NCBI GenBank assembly: GCA_035506135.1
Contig: DATJPY010000014.1
Location: forward strand, 1 to 64,000
DNA: 64,000 bases
Reading direction: 5' to 3'
Origin: DATJPY01 sp035506135
GTDB taxonomy: Bacteria; Myxococcota_A; UBA9160; PR03
The translations under genes were made by a program, and so were the position numbers. Under the pieces are notes generated by a model. That model was not told where the DNA came from, ran no database searches, and saw only the letters and a list, made by a program, of their open reading frames with translations. Shown one piece after another: positions 1 to 8,354 of the stretch (position 1 is its first letter; the number at the start of each line of letters is the position of its first letter).

Positions 1-1
1 G

Positions 2-262
<261 letters not shown>

Positions 263-534
263 ACAAACCGGCAGCAGGGTAGGGCGCACCCGCCTGCTGT
301 CAACCGAAAGCGGCGCGGGCGGGTGATCGGCAGAGCGCGCCGGACGCTCGCCGTCCTCGAGAGCGAACCTTCATCCGCTCCATTCGCGAGGCGCCGCGCC
401 GCTCGCACGCCGCAAGCTGCGCCGGGCCTGCGCCTTCGATGCGCGACGACCGCACTTGCTGCGAGTGACACAACTCGTCACCCGGCGACGAAAATCGCCA
501 CTCCTCTGGTATGGCCGAGTGCGGAGGATGGACC

Positions 535-1182
535 ATGTCGATGCGATGGCGGTTCGGTCTCGCGGTGGGCGGCGTGCTGCTTGGTGTCGCTGCGGCGGCG
601 CCGGTCGAGGCGGTGACGCTCTACCGCTGGAAGTCAGATGATGGCTCGATCTCCTACACCGACGATCTGAAGCGGGTGCCGGAGCGGTATCGGGCCAAGG
701 CGGAGGAGATCCAGTCGGAGGGCCTCGAGGGCTACGCGCGCTTCACGCCGACCGACTCCGCGGCGAGCAAGCAGTACTCCGACAAGCTGACGGCGCGGCT
801 CGACTCGTTGCGGGCGTGGAATGCGCAGACCGACCCGCGCGCGCCGAGCAATCCGTCCGTGGCCGCGAGCGGCGGGCATCCCGTGTCGACGATCCAGCTC
901 GAGACCGCGAGCCGGCGCCGCGTGGAGGACCAGAACGGCAACTACAACTGGACGGCGACGCAGGGGATCGACAGCAACCCGGTGCCGTCGGTGGCGTTCG
1001 CCGCCGATCCCGACGACTCGCATCCGGTCGTGGTCGAGCGCAAGCGGATGATCGCCGATGGCAACGTCGCCACGGAGCTCGTGACGGTGGTCCGGCAGGG
1101 CGACCGCGTGCTCTCCGTGATCCGACCGGAGCACAAGGAAAGCAACGGCAACTGGCCGAGCATCAACGACCTCGAGCAGTAG
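535..1182 (+). CDS. DUF4124-type exported protein
   Basis: This 215-residue protein has an N-terminal signal peptide (about residues 1-28, cut near PVEAVT). The motif YRWKSDDGSISYTDDL follows directly and is typical of the DUF4124 family of periplasmic or envelope proteins. The rest is hydrophilic and carries no catalytic motif that I recognise. ATG 535 was chosen over the in-frame ATG at 511 because GGAGG (523-527) lies 7 nt before it and because it gives a clean signal peptide. ATG 541 is an alternative. The function is unknown; DUF4124 proteins are often small envelope-associated modules. The gene stands alone and faces the convergent gene ending at 1272, with a hairpin repeat between them. 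Confidence 0.75.
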   Translation: MSMRWRFGLAVGGVLLGVAAAAPVEAVTLYRWKSDDGSISYTDDLKRVPERYRAKAEEIQSEGLEGYARFTPTDSAASKQYSDKLTARLDSLRAWNAQTDPRAPSNPSVAASGGHPVSTIQLETASRRRVEDQNGNYNWTATQGIDSNPVPSVAFAADPDDSHPVVVERKRMIADGNVATELVTVVRQGDRVLSVIRPEHKESNGNWPSINDLEQ

Positions 1183-1212
1183 CGGCCGTCTTCTCCGGGG
1201 CAACCCGTCCAG

Positions 1213-1271
1213 CTGAGCATCGGCCAGCGCTCGCGTAGCGAGCGCGCGCAGCGAGCCGATCGCGAGCGCAG
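1213..1271 (-). repeat. dispersed hairpin repeat, copy 1
   Basis: Read on the minus strand, this copy has the same architecture as those near 4294, 16374 and 23608: a CTCGCTGCGCGC core, a stem-loop, then CTGGCCGATGCTC. Its stem is GCGCTCGC/GCGAGCGC around a 3-nt loop (1227-1245). It fills the gap between two convergent genes, which fits a bidirectional terminator or REP-like element. Confidence 0.6.
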
Positions 1272-1973
1272 CTAGGACTGGGGCGCCTTGGCCTCGTAGG
1301 GCGCGAGGATGCTGTCCGGAACGCCGTCCCGGCGCGCCTCGTCGAGGAGCTCCGGGTACTCCTGGGTGGCGCGTTCCAGGTCGGCCCGCGCGTCGTCGCG
1401 CTCCTTCAGCAGCTTGGCCTTGGCCTCGCCCGACGGATAGTGGCGCGTGATCATGTTGGTCACCGCGGCCTCGGCCTGCGCGGCGCGTGCGCGCGCCGCG
1501 CCGAGGTGCTGCGCACCGTCGTCGAGGCGGTGCTCCCAGTCGGCCCACTGCGGTGCCTCTTCGCGCGGAGCCGGCTTCGAGGCCGGCGCGGGCGGCGTCG
1601 CCGGCTTGGGCGCCGGGTTGGCGTAGGGCCGATCGGGATGGCCCATGCGCAGCGGCGCGGTCTCGGCGTCTCCGGGCGGCGCCTCGGAGGCCGCGGGCAC
1701 GGCGTCGAGGTCGTTGGTCGACCCCGTGTCCGCGGAGTCGAGCGTCTGGGTGTCGCCTGCGTTCCCCTTCTCGGCGGCGTCGAGCGATCGCGTGCTGCCG
1801 CCGACCGAGTCGAGCGACCGGGTGTCGGTGCTGTGCGGGCTCGAGGTTCCGACGGTGCGCGGCGGCGCGTCGCCCGACGAGCCGGGCACGAGCGTCTGGG
1901 CTCGCGCCCCCGCGGCGCCGAGCGCGAGGACGGCGAAGGCGATCGCGGCGAGTCGGGCGATTCGGGAGGTCAT
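1272..1973 (-). CDS. secreted protein with Ser/Thr/Asp-rich repeats and coiled coil
   Basis: This 233-residue protein has a clear signal peptide (residues 1-25, ending AGARAQ). A low-complexity region (about 35-95) contains degenerate repeats of the type T-x-S/T-L-D (STRSLD, TQTLDS, TNDLDA). A Pro/Ala-rich linker (about 110-145) and a charged helical tail (about 150-215) follow, probably a coiled coil. I do not recognise the family. The ATG lies 4 nt after the stop of the upstream response regulator, and the AGGAG within that gene end supplies the ribosome-binding site, so the two are co-translated. The three minus-strand genes from 3161 to 1272 look like one operon. Confidence 0.7.
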   Translation of the reverse strand: MTSRIARLAAIAFAVLALGAAGARAQTLVPGSSGDAPPRTVGTSSPHSTDTRSLDSVGGSTRSLDAAEKGNAGDTQTLDSADTGSTNDLDAVPAASEAPPGDAETAPLRMGHPDRPYANPAPKPATPPAPASKPAPREEAPQWADWEHRLDDGAQHLGAARARAAQAEAAVTNMITRHYPSGEAKAKLLKERDDARADLERATQEYPELLDEARRDGVPDSILAPYEAKAPQS

Positions 1974-1977
1974 TCGT

Positions 1978-2697
1978 CTACTCCTCCTGCAGAGCGCGCG
2001 GGTGCGGCAGGCGCTCCTCGATGTAGTCGGCGAGTGCACGCGCGGTGCGGCGGTCGAGGCCCAGGAAGCGCAGCCCCATGCCGGGCTCGCGGGTCCGCCC
2101 GCGCGCACGCGTCCACACGACCTGGGCGGTCGAGGCGATCACGCCGGTCGTCTCGGGCAGTGCGAGCGCGAGCTCGAGCTCCGAGTGCGCCTCGAGAATT
2201 CGCGGCGTCTCGACGAAGACGCCGCCCCGCGAGACGTTGCGCGCGGTGGCATCCCAGGCGTGGCGCCGCTGGCGCAGCTCGGCGCGCGCGGTGACCTCGA
2301 TGCGGGGCAGGGCGCGCGGCGTCGGCTCGTTCAGGTAGCGGCGGGCGGCGTCGAGGAGGGCCATGCGCTCGATCGGCTTCGGCAGCACGTCGTTGGCCCC
2401 GGCGCGCACCGCGCGCTCGCGCTCGGCAGCCTCGCCGGTGGCGGCGAGCAGCACGACGGGAACCTGCGCGTGCGCCGGGCTCCGCTTCAGGCGCTCGCAC
2501 AGCGCGGCGCCGTCCATCCCGGGCATGAGCAGGTCTGCCACGATCAGGTCCGGCTGCAGCTCGTCGGCGAGGGCGAGCGCCTCCTCTCCGCTCGCCGCCG
2601 TGACGACGCGGCCAGCGCGCGCCAGGAAGAGCGCGCCGAGCTCCCGGATCAGCGGCGTGTCGTCGACCACCAGGATGGTGTGGCGACGAACCGGCAC
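1978..2697 (-). CDS. response regulator: receiver plus PilZ-like domain
   Basis: This 239-residue cytoplasmic protein has an N-terminal receiver domain: VVDD acidic pocket near residues 10-13, phospho-acceptor Asp in VADLLMPGMDG (about residue 55), and the Lys of VLPKPIER (about 106). The C-terminal half, with NVSRGGVFVETP and GMGLRFLGL, matches PilZ-type modules, in which an R-containing stretch and an N/D-x-S-x-x-G motif bind cyclic di-GMP. The classic RxxxR is present only loosely (ELRQRRHAW), so c-di-GMP binding is inferred. No partner histidine kinase is nearby. It sits between a lipoprotein gene 26 nt upstream and a secreted protein gene 4 nt downstream. Confidence 0.85.
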   Translation of the reverse strand: MPVRRHTILVVDDTPLIRELGALFLARAGRVVTAASGEEALALADELQPDLIVADLLMPGMDGAALCERLKRSPAHAQVPVVLLAATGEAAERERAVRAGANDVLPKPIERMALLDAARRYLNEPTPRALPRIEVTARAELRQRRHAWDATARNVSRGGVFVETPRILEAHSELELALALPETTGVIASTAQVVWTRARGRTREPGMGLRFLGLDRRTARALADYIEERLPHPRALQEE

Positions 2698-2723
2698 CGC
2701 CTCGGCGGCGAGCGCGACGACGC

Positions 2724-3161
2724 TCAGAAGGTGACCTCACCCGGCTGCGCCGGTCGTCCCGCGGTGATCACGGGGCTGACCAGCCAAGTGCCGTCCTTCA
2801 GCTCCCAGCGCTGCTCCTCGTCGTAGGCGACCGCCACCGGCGACGCCGGCTTGTAGGCGATGTACGTGACGTGGGCCGTCGCGCTCTTCTTGTCGGGACC
2901 GAGGTCGACCGAGAGCAGCCGATAGTCGGTGAAGCGAACGGCCCCGAGCTCGCTGGTCCGCGCCTGGAACGCCGTGCGCGCCTCCGGCGCGACGAAGCCC
3001 TGTGCCTTCTCGAAGTTGGCCCACCGCACGCACTGCGTGTAGTGGAGCTGCGAGTCGTGCAGGGTCGCTTCCGGCCCATTGGGAAAGAGCGCAGCGCAGC
3101 CGAGGGCGAAGAGCGGGGCGAGCGCGATCAGGGCGGCGAGCGACGCGAGACGGGTCCGCAT
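2724..3161 (-). CDS. small lipoprotein
   Basis: This 145-residue protein begins with a type II signal peptide: MRTR, a hydrophobic stretch, then the lipobox FALGC with Cys 21-22. The mature part looks like a small alpha+beta fold of the NTF2/SnoaL-like kind (YTQCVRWANFEKAQGFV early, AHVTYIAYKP and RWELKDGTWLV late), a shape common in DUF-class lipoproteins. GGAGGGAA lies 7-8 nt before the ATG. It is the first gene of the leftward operon with the response regulator. Function unknown. Confidence 0.75.
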   Translation of the reverse strand: MRTRLASLAALIALAPLFALGCAALFPNGPEATLHDSQLHYTQCVRWANFEKAQGFVAPEARTAFQARTSELGAVRFTDYRLLSVDLGPDKKSATAHVTYIAYKPASPVAVAYDEEQRWELKDGTWLVSPVITAGRPAQPGEVTF

Positions 3162-3240
3162 GCGAGTTCCCTCCTGGCCGGCGGCGAGAGCCGTCCGGCT
3201 CCCGCTGTATCGTCCGGCCCCACCCCATGGTTGAGGCGCC

Positions 3241-4266
3241 TTGGCCGCGCCAGTTGCGCATCGGTCGCGCGTCCGCTCGGCTAGCCTTGCGCGTCTCGGA
3301 GGACCGATTCCGAACCTGCTGGGCATCGACGTGGGCGGCACCAAGATCGCGTTCGCCGTGGGCGACGCGGGCGGGGCGCTGCGCACACGCCGGCGCCGGC
3401 CGACGGCGCCCTCCGGCCGCCCCGAGGACGACCTCGCACGCCTGCTCGACGACGCGCGGCAGGTGGTGGCCGAGGCCGGCCTCTCACCCGCGGATCTCGC
3501 GGCGGTCGGCATCACCGCCCCAGGCCCGCTCGATCCCGATCGCGGCGTCGTTCTCTCGCCGCCGAACCTGCCCGGCTGGCACGAGGTGCCCGTGGTCGCG
3601 CGTCTTCGCGACGCGCTCGGCATCCCCGTGTTCCTCGAGAACGACGCCAACGCGGCGGCGCTCGCCGAGTGGCACTTCGGCGCGGGGCGCGGGCTCTCGC
3701 ACCTGGTCTACCTCACGATGTCGACCGGCGTGGGCGGCGGCCTGATCCTCGGCGGACGCCTCTACCGCGGCGTGCTGGCGAGCGCGGGCGAGGTCGGCCA
3801 CGCGCCCGTCGAGTGGGAGGGCGAGCCGTGCGCCTGCGGCCAGCGCGGCTGCCTCGAGGCCTACACCGGGGGCGCCGCGTGGACGCGCCGGCTGCGCGCG
3901 CAGGCACCCGCGGCGAGCCGCGTCGTGTCGCTCGCGGGGAGCCGCGACGCGGTGCGACCCGAGCACGTGGTCGCCGCCGCGCGCGAGGGCGACGCCTTCG
4001 CGTTGGCCGAGCTCGCGCGCTGGAACGACTACGTGGCGCGCGGGATCGTGTGGCTCGTGATGGCGCTCGCGCCGGAAGCGGTCGTGCTCGGCACCATCGC
4101 GACGGCGGCCGGCGATGCGCTCTCGCTCGATCCGATCCGCGCACAGGTCGCCCGCCACGTCTGGCCGCACCTGGCGCGATCGCTGCGCATCCTGCCGGCT
4201 GCGCTGGGCGAGCGGCTCCCCTACCTCGCGGGGCTCAGCGTCGCGATCGAGGGGCTGAGGGCGTAG
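3241..4266 (+). CDS. ROK-family sugar kinase (glucokinase-like)
   Basis: This is a cytoplasmic ATP-dependent hexose kinase of the ROK family. Visible motifs are the N-terminal phosphate-binding loop GIDVGGTKIAFAVGD, the sugar-binding ENDANAAALAEW, and the ROK signature with its zinc-binding cysteines, GEPCACGQRGCLEAY. It lacks an HTH, so it is a kinase and not a NagC/XylR-type repressor. The start is uncertain. No ATG or GTG lies between a good GGAGG (3298-3302) and the GIDVGG loop. The choices are TTG 3241, ATT 3307 or CTG 3316/3319; TTG 3241 is given here as the longest conservative option. Substrate is probably glucose or an N-acetyl or amino sugar. Confidence 0.85.
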   Translation: MAAPVAHRSRVRSASLARLGGPIPNLLGIDVGGTKIAFAVGDAGGALRTRRRRPTAPSGRPEDDLARLLDDARQVVAEAGLSPADLAAVGITAPGPLDPDRGVVLSPPNLPGWHEVPVVARLRDALGIPVFLENDANAAALAEWHFGAGRGLSHLVYLTMSTGVGGGLILGGRLYRGVLASAGEVGHAPVEWEGEPCACGQRGCLEAYTGGAAWTRRLRAQAPAASRVVSLAGSRDAVRPEHVVAAAREGDAFALAELARWNDYVARGIVWLVMALAPEAVVLGTIATAAGDALSLDPIRAQVARHVWPHLARSLRILPAALGERLPYLAGLSVAIEGLRA

Positions 4267-4284
4267 CTGAGCTGCAGCGCGTCT

Positions 4285-6081
4285 TCATGAACTTCGCTCA
4301 CCTGCGGCTCGCTGCGCGCCGCCTTCGGCGGCTTGCGGGGATGCTCCAGGCGGTCGCGGCTGCCTCGGAGTGGGCCGGCCTGCGCTCTGGGCCGCGGCGC
4401 GAAGCGGCGCGAGCTCGCGGTCGAGCACCTCGGCCTCGCGGCGCAGCTCGTCGATCAGCTCGGCGAGCGACGGCAGGCTCGAGGTGGTCTTGCGATTGAC
4501 CTCGAGGATGCGCGCCGCGGTCGCCGAGACGGCGTCGCTGGCGCGCGAGTGCGAGGCCGTGTTCTCCTGGAAGGTGCGGATCATCTCGCTGATCGACCCG
4601 ATGTTCTCGCGCACGAAGCGGCTCGACTGGCGCTGCTCCTCGGTCGAGCGGTGCACCTGGCGGCAGAGCTCGAGCGCCGCCTCGGCGTTGCGCAGCAGGT
4701 TCTCGCCGGCGCGGCGCTGCTCGGACAGCGCGCTCGACATCTGCTGGACCATGTCGGAGGTGCGCTGCGCCGCCTGCGCCACGTGCGCCGAGTTGCGCGT
4801 CTGCTCGGTGGCGGCGCGCGCGATCTCGGCCACCCGCGAGCTCGCCTGATGGGCGGAGGCGCGGATCGTCTCGAGCGCGGCGCCGGCGCGCCGCGAGCGC
4901 TCGACGCCGGCCTCCACCGCCTCGATGCCGCTCCCCATCGCCTCGACGGCGTTGTGGGATTCCTGCTGCACGGCGCCGATCAGGCGCTCGATCTCCTTGG
5001 TCGCCGAGGTGGTGCGCTGCGCCAGCGTCTTCACGTGCGTGGCGACCACCGCGAACGCCTTGCCCTGCTCGCCGGCCTGCGCCGCGATGATCGCGGCGTT
5101 CAGCGAGAGCAGGTTGGTCTCCTCGTTGATGGCGCCGATCACGTCGAGGATCTCGCCGATCTCGCCGATGCGGCCGGCCAGCCGCTCCAGCACGTCGCGC
5201 GCGTCGCGGGTGAGCGAGCGGATCGTCTCGATGCCCTCGACCGTGGCGGTCACCGCGCCCGAGCCGTCCTCGGCCTCCTGGGACACTCGCTCGGTCAGCA
5301 CCGACGCCTCGCGCACGTGCTCGGAGACCTGCTGGATGGCGCGGTCCATCTCGGTGATCGCGGCCGCCGACTCCTCGGCCATCGCCTCGACCGAGTCGGC
5401 GCTCTCGGCGACCTGTCGGATGCTCGCGCTGATCTCGTGGACCGAGGCGGTCGAGGAGTCGACCGACTGGTGCAGCGAGCCGGCGCTGCGCGCGACCTCG
5501 TCGATCGACGAGCCCATCTCGAGGATCGAGGACGACGCCTCCTCGGTGACGGTGGAGAGCCCCTCGACCTCCTTGTTGATGCCCTTGATGGACGCGTTGA
5601 TGTCCGCCATCAGCGAGGCGGTCTCCTCGACGGCGGCCTCCTGCTCCTCGGCGGCGTCCTCGATCTCCGCGAGCCCGTGCCCGAAGCGGGTCGGGAGCTG
5701 CTGCATCCGGCCGGAGAGGTGCTCGAGCCGCTCGACGATCCCGCGCAGGCTGTCGCCGATCTCGTTCACGAGGACGCCGACCGGTGCCAGCTCGCCCATG
5801 CGCATCGGATCGACGCGCGCGCCGATGTCGCCGCCGGCCAGCCGTCGCAGCGCCTGGAGCGCGACCTCGATCGGCGCCAGGCCCGCGCGCAGCCCGAAGG
5901 CGAGGGCGCCCACCGAGAGCGCCGTCGCGCCCGCCGCGAAGGCGAGCCCCGCGAGCAGGCTGTGCGCCTCGCGCGTGACGAACGCCGCACCCGCTCCCGC
6001 CGCGCCACATGCGAGGGCGAGCCCGAACGCGATGCGGAGCGCGAGGCGGCGGAACAGCGGTCGCGCGGCCGGGTTCTGCAA
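4285..6081 (-). CDS. methyl-accepting chemotaxis protein lacking a periplasmic sensor domain
   Basis: This 598-residue receptor has two transmembrane helices close together (about 13-35 and 41-66), separated by only a few residues. A HAMP-like segment and a long methylation/signalling coiled coil follow. The hairpin tip EETNLLSLNAAIIAAQAGEQ is the CheA/CheW contact, close to the classical EETNLLALNAAIEAARAGEQ. With no extracytoplasmic domain, the signal is likely membrane- or cytoplasm-derived (energy state, lipid state, or a partner). The start is TTG, with AGGGGGG 8 nt upstream. The last 20 or so codons are Pro/Ala/Gly-rich and coincide with a dispersed repeat. No che gene is in the window. 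Confidence 0.88.
   Translation of the reverse strand: MQNPAARPLFRRLALRIAFGLALACGAAGAGAAFVTREAHSLLAGLAFAAGATALSVGALAFGLRAGLAPIEVALQALRRLAGGDIGARVDPMRMGELAPVGVLVNEIGDSLRGIVERLEHLSGRMQQLPTRFGHGLAEIEDAAEEQEAAVEETASLMADINASIKGINKEVEGLSTVTEEASSSILEMGSSIDEVARSAGSLHQSVDSSTASVHEISASIRQVAESADSVEAMAEESAAAITEMDRAIQQVSEHVREASVLTERVSQEAEDGSGAVTATVEGIETIRSLTRDARDVLERLAGRIGEIGEILDVIGAINEETNLLSLNAAIIAAQAGEQGKAFAVVATHVKTLAQRTTSATKEIERLIGAVQQESHNAVEAMGSGIEAVEAGVERSRRAGAALETIRASAHQASSRVAEIARAATEQTRNSAHVAQAAQRTSDMVQQMSSALSEQRRAGENLLRNAEAALELCRQVHRSTEEQRQSSRFVRENIGSISEMIRTFQENTASHSRASDAVSATAARILEVNRKTTSSLPSLAELIDELRREAEVLDRELAPLRAAAQSAGRPTPRQPRPPGASPQAAEGGAQRAAGERSS
4294..4346 (+). repeat. dispersed hairpin repeat, copy 2
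   Basis: It shares the CTCGCTGCGCGC core and the GATGCTCCAGGCG end with the copy at 23608. The stem here is GCCGCC/GGCGGC around TTC (4318-4332): different in sequence from the other copies but the same in position and loop. It lies between the convergent ends of the ROK kinase and the chemoreceptor, and the receptor reads into it as C-terminal codons. Confidence 0.55.
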
Positions 6082-6168
6082 CAGAGTGGCCCCCCTCTGC
6101 GAGTGCGGATCGGCGCAGCTGCGGTCCGGCTTGAGGCAGGAGTCGGGGGCAAGGCCGCGGAGCGCCGC

Positions 6169-7314
6169 TCACTCGACCGCGCGGCGCGCGACCTCCTCGA
6201 CCTCGCGGCGGAGCGCGCCGAGCTGGCCCGCTGCGATGGCGGCACGCGCGCGCTCGAGGAGCCGCAGGTAGAACCTGAGGTTGTGGAGCGAAGCGAGCCT
6301 CGCACCGAGGATTTCGCCCTCCATGAGGAGGTGGCGGACGTAGCCGCGCGAGTGCTCGCGGCAGGCGGGGCAGTCGCAGGCCGGATCGATCGGGGAGGGG
6401 TCGGCCTGGAAGCGCGCGTTGCGGATGCGCAGCACGCCCGCGCTCGTGAAGAGGACGCCGTGGCGGCCGTTGCGCGTGGGGAGGACGCAGTCGAAGAGAT
6501 CGACGCCCGCCGTCGCGGCCGCCAGCAGGTCCTCGGGCCGGCCGAGCCCCATCAGGTAGCGCGGCGCAGCCGGCGGCAGCCGCTCGTGGGCCGCGGCGAT
6601 CAGCTCCTCGCGCCGCGACGCCTCCTCCCCGAGCCCGAGGCCGCCGTGCGCGTAGCCGTCGAAGTCGAGCGCCGCGGTCGCCTCCGCGCTCGTGCGCCGG
6701 AGCTCCGGAAAGACGCCGCCCTGCACGATGCCGAAGAGCGCCTGTCCGGGACGGCGCTGCGCGGCGCGGCAGCGCTTGGCCCAGCGCAGCGTGCGCTCCA
6801 TCGAGGCCTGCGTACGGCGATTCGCCTCGGGATCGGCGACATCCGTGCCGAGCCACGCGGGCGGTCGACACTCGTCGAGCGCCATCGCGATGTCGGCTCC
6901 GAGCGCCTCCTGGATGGCGATCGCGCTCTCGGGGGAGAGCTGGCGTCGCGTCCCGTCGCGCGGCGAGGAGAAGGTGACGCCTTCCTCGTCGACCACCGCG
7001 CGGTCGGCAAGCGACGTCACCTGGAAGCCGCCGCTGTCGGTCAGCCACGGGCCGCGCCAGCCGCTGAAGCCGTGCAGGCCGCCGAGCCCGGCCACCACCG
7101 CCTCGCCGGGGCGCTCGTGCAGGTGGAAGGCGTTGGCGAGCAGGATGGTGGCGCCCACGGCGCGGAGCGCGCTCCCCTCCACCCCGCGCACGGCGCCGCT
7201 GGTCGCCACCGGCATGAAGGCCGGCGTCGGGACGTCGCCGTGCGGTGTCGCCAGCCGGCCGGCGCGCGCCGCACCGTCGCGGGCGGTGATCGCGAAGTCG
7301 AAGCCGTCGCGCAT
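6169..7314 (-). CDS. tgt: queuine/preQ1 tRNA-guanine transglycosylase
   Basis: This 381-residue enzyme exchanges guanine 34 in GUN-anticodon tRNAs for the queuosine precursor preQ1. Signature features are LTDSGGFQV (substrate-binding Asp), GIVQGG, the nucleophile region DCVLPTRNGRHG, and the zinc site C-x-C-x2-C with a His about 25 residues later (CDCPACREH ... LHNL). The ATG overlaps the queA stop codon by one base (TGATG), so the genes are translationally coupled in the order queA-tgt. Length is normal for bacterial Tgt. Confidence 0.96.
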   Translation of the reverse strand: MRDGFDFAITARDGAARAGRLATPHGDVPTPAFMPVATSGAVRGVEGSALRAVGATILLANAFHLHERPGEAVVAGLGGLHGFSGWRGPWLTDSGGFQVTSLADRAVVDEEGVTFSSPRDGTRRQLSPESAIAIQEALGADIAMALDECRPPAWLGTDVADPEANRRTQASMERTLRWAKRCRAAQRRPGQALFGIVQGGVFPELRRTSAEATAALDFDGYAHGGLGLGEEASRREELIAAAHERLPPAAPRYLMGLGRPEDLLAAATAGVDLFDCVLPTRNGRHGVLFTSAGVLRIRNARFQADPSPIDPACDCPACREHSRGYVRHLLMEGEILGARLASLHNLRFYLRLLERARAAIAAGQLGALRREVEEVARRAVE

Positions 7315-8354
7315 CAGAGGATCAGCATCGCGTCGCCGTAGGAGTAGAAGCGATAGCCGAGCCGCACCGCCTCGGCGTAGGCGGCGAGCACGCGCTCGCG
7401 GCCGGCGAAGGCCGCCACCAGGAGGAGCAGCGACGAGCGGGGCAGGTGGAAGTTGGTGAGCAGCGCGTCGACGACCTCGAAGCGGCTGCCGGGGCGCAGG
7501 AAGAGATCCGTCTCGCCGCGCGCCGGCCGCACGCAGCGGCCCTCGATCGCGCAGCTCTCGAGCACGCGCGCGCTGGTGGTGCCGACGGCAACGATGCGTC
7601 CGCCCCGATCGCGCGTGCGCGCGATCGCCTCCGCGGTCGCCTCGGGCAGCTCGAAGGGCTCGGCGTGGAGGCGCCCTGCGCGGAGCGCGTCGGGTCCGAG
7701 CGGCCGAAACGTGCCCGGTCCGACGTGTAGCACGACCTCGGCGAGCTCCACGCCGGCGCGTGCGAGCTCCTCGAGGAGCGCGGTGCCGAGGTGCAGCCCG
7801 GCGGTCGGCGCGGCGACGGCCCCCGGGACGCGGGCGAACACGGTCTGGTAGCGATCGGCGTCGGCGGCGTCGGGTCGCGCGCGGCGGATGTAGGGCGGAA
7901 GCGGCGTCTCTCCCACGTCGTAGGGCGAGACGTCCGGCGCGAACGCGAGCACCACCTCGCCCTCCGCTCCCACCTCCGCAACCTCCGCCTCGAGGGCGCG
8001 ATCCGCCGGGCCGAAGCGCAGCTTGGTCCCGGCCCGCAGCCGGCCGCGGCAGCGCAGCAGCGCACGCCAGGCGCCTCGCCGGCCGGCCGCCGGGCCCAGC
8101 ACCAGCGCCTCCGCGCGGCCGCCGCTCGCCTTCTCGCCGCGGAGCCGCGCGGGTACGACGCGCGTGGCGTTCAGCACCAGGAGGTCGCCAGCGCGCAGAT
8201 GCCGCGCGAGGTCGAACACGTGCTCGTGTCGGTCTGCCGCGCCGGAGCGGTCGAGCACGAGGAGCCGGGCCGCCTCGCGCTCGCGCGCCGGCTGCTGCGC
8301 GATGCAAGCCGCCGGCAGGGGATAGTCGAAGTCGTCGAGGTCGAGCTCAGCCAC
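7314..8354 (-). CDS. queA: S-adenosylmethionine:tRNA ribosyltransferase-isomerase
   Basis: QueA (346 aa) transfers and isomerises the ribosyl group of SAM onto preQ1 in tRNA, giving epoxyqueuosine, the step after Tgt. Family blocks visible are DYPLPAACIAQQPA at the N-terminus, LVLNATRVVPARL, YQTVFARVPGAVAAPTAGLH in the middle and TNFHLPRSSLLLLVAAF near the end. The GTG start at 8354 overlaps the last codons of the upstream hydrolase gene by 8 nt. Together with tgt it forms a compact queuosine pair, consistent with uptake or synthesis of preQ1 encoded elsewhere. Confidence 0.96.
   Translation of the reverse strand: MAELDLDDFDYPLPAACIAQQPAREREAARLLVLDRSGAADRHEHVFDLARHLRAGDLLVLNATRVVPARLRGEKASGGRAEALVLGPAAGRRGAWRALLRCRGRLRAGTKLRFGPADRALEAEVAEVGAEGEVVLAFAPDVSPYDVGETPLPPYIRRARPDAADADRYQTVFARVPGAVAAPTAGLHLGTALLEELARAGVELAEVVLHVGPGTFRPLGPDALRAGRLHAEPFELPEATAEAIARTRDRGGRIVAVGTTSARVLESCAIEGRCVRPARGETDLFLRPGSRFEVVDALLTNFHLPRSSLLLLVAAFAGRERVLAAYAEAVRLGYRFYSYGDAMLIL

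Noticed and set aside
4333..7341. A 1002-codon plus-strand frame over the chemoreceptor and tgt
   Set aside because: Its translation is low-complexity Arg/Ala/Gly/Leu; both genes on the minus strand have full family motifs.
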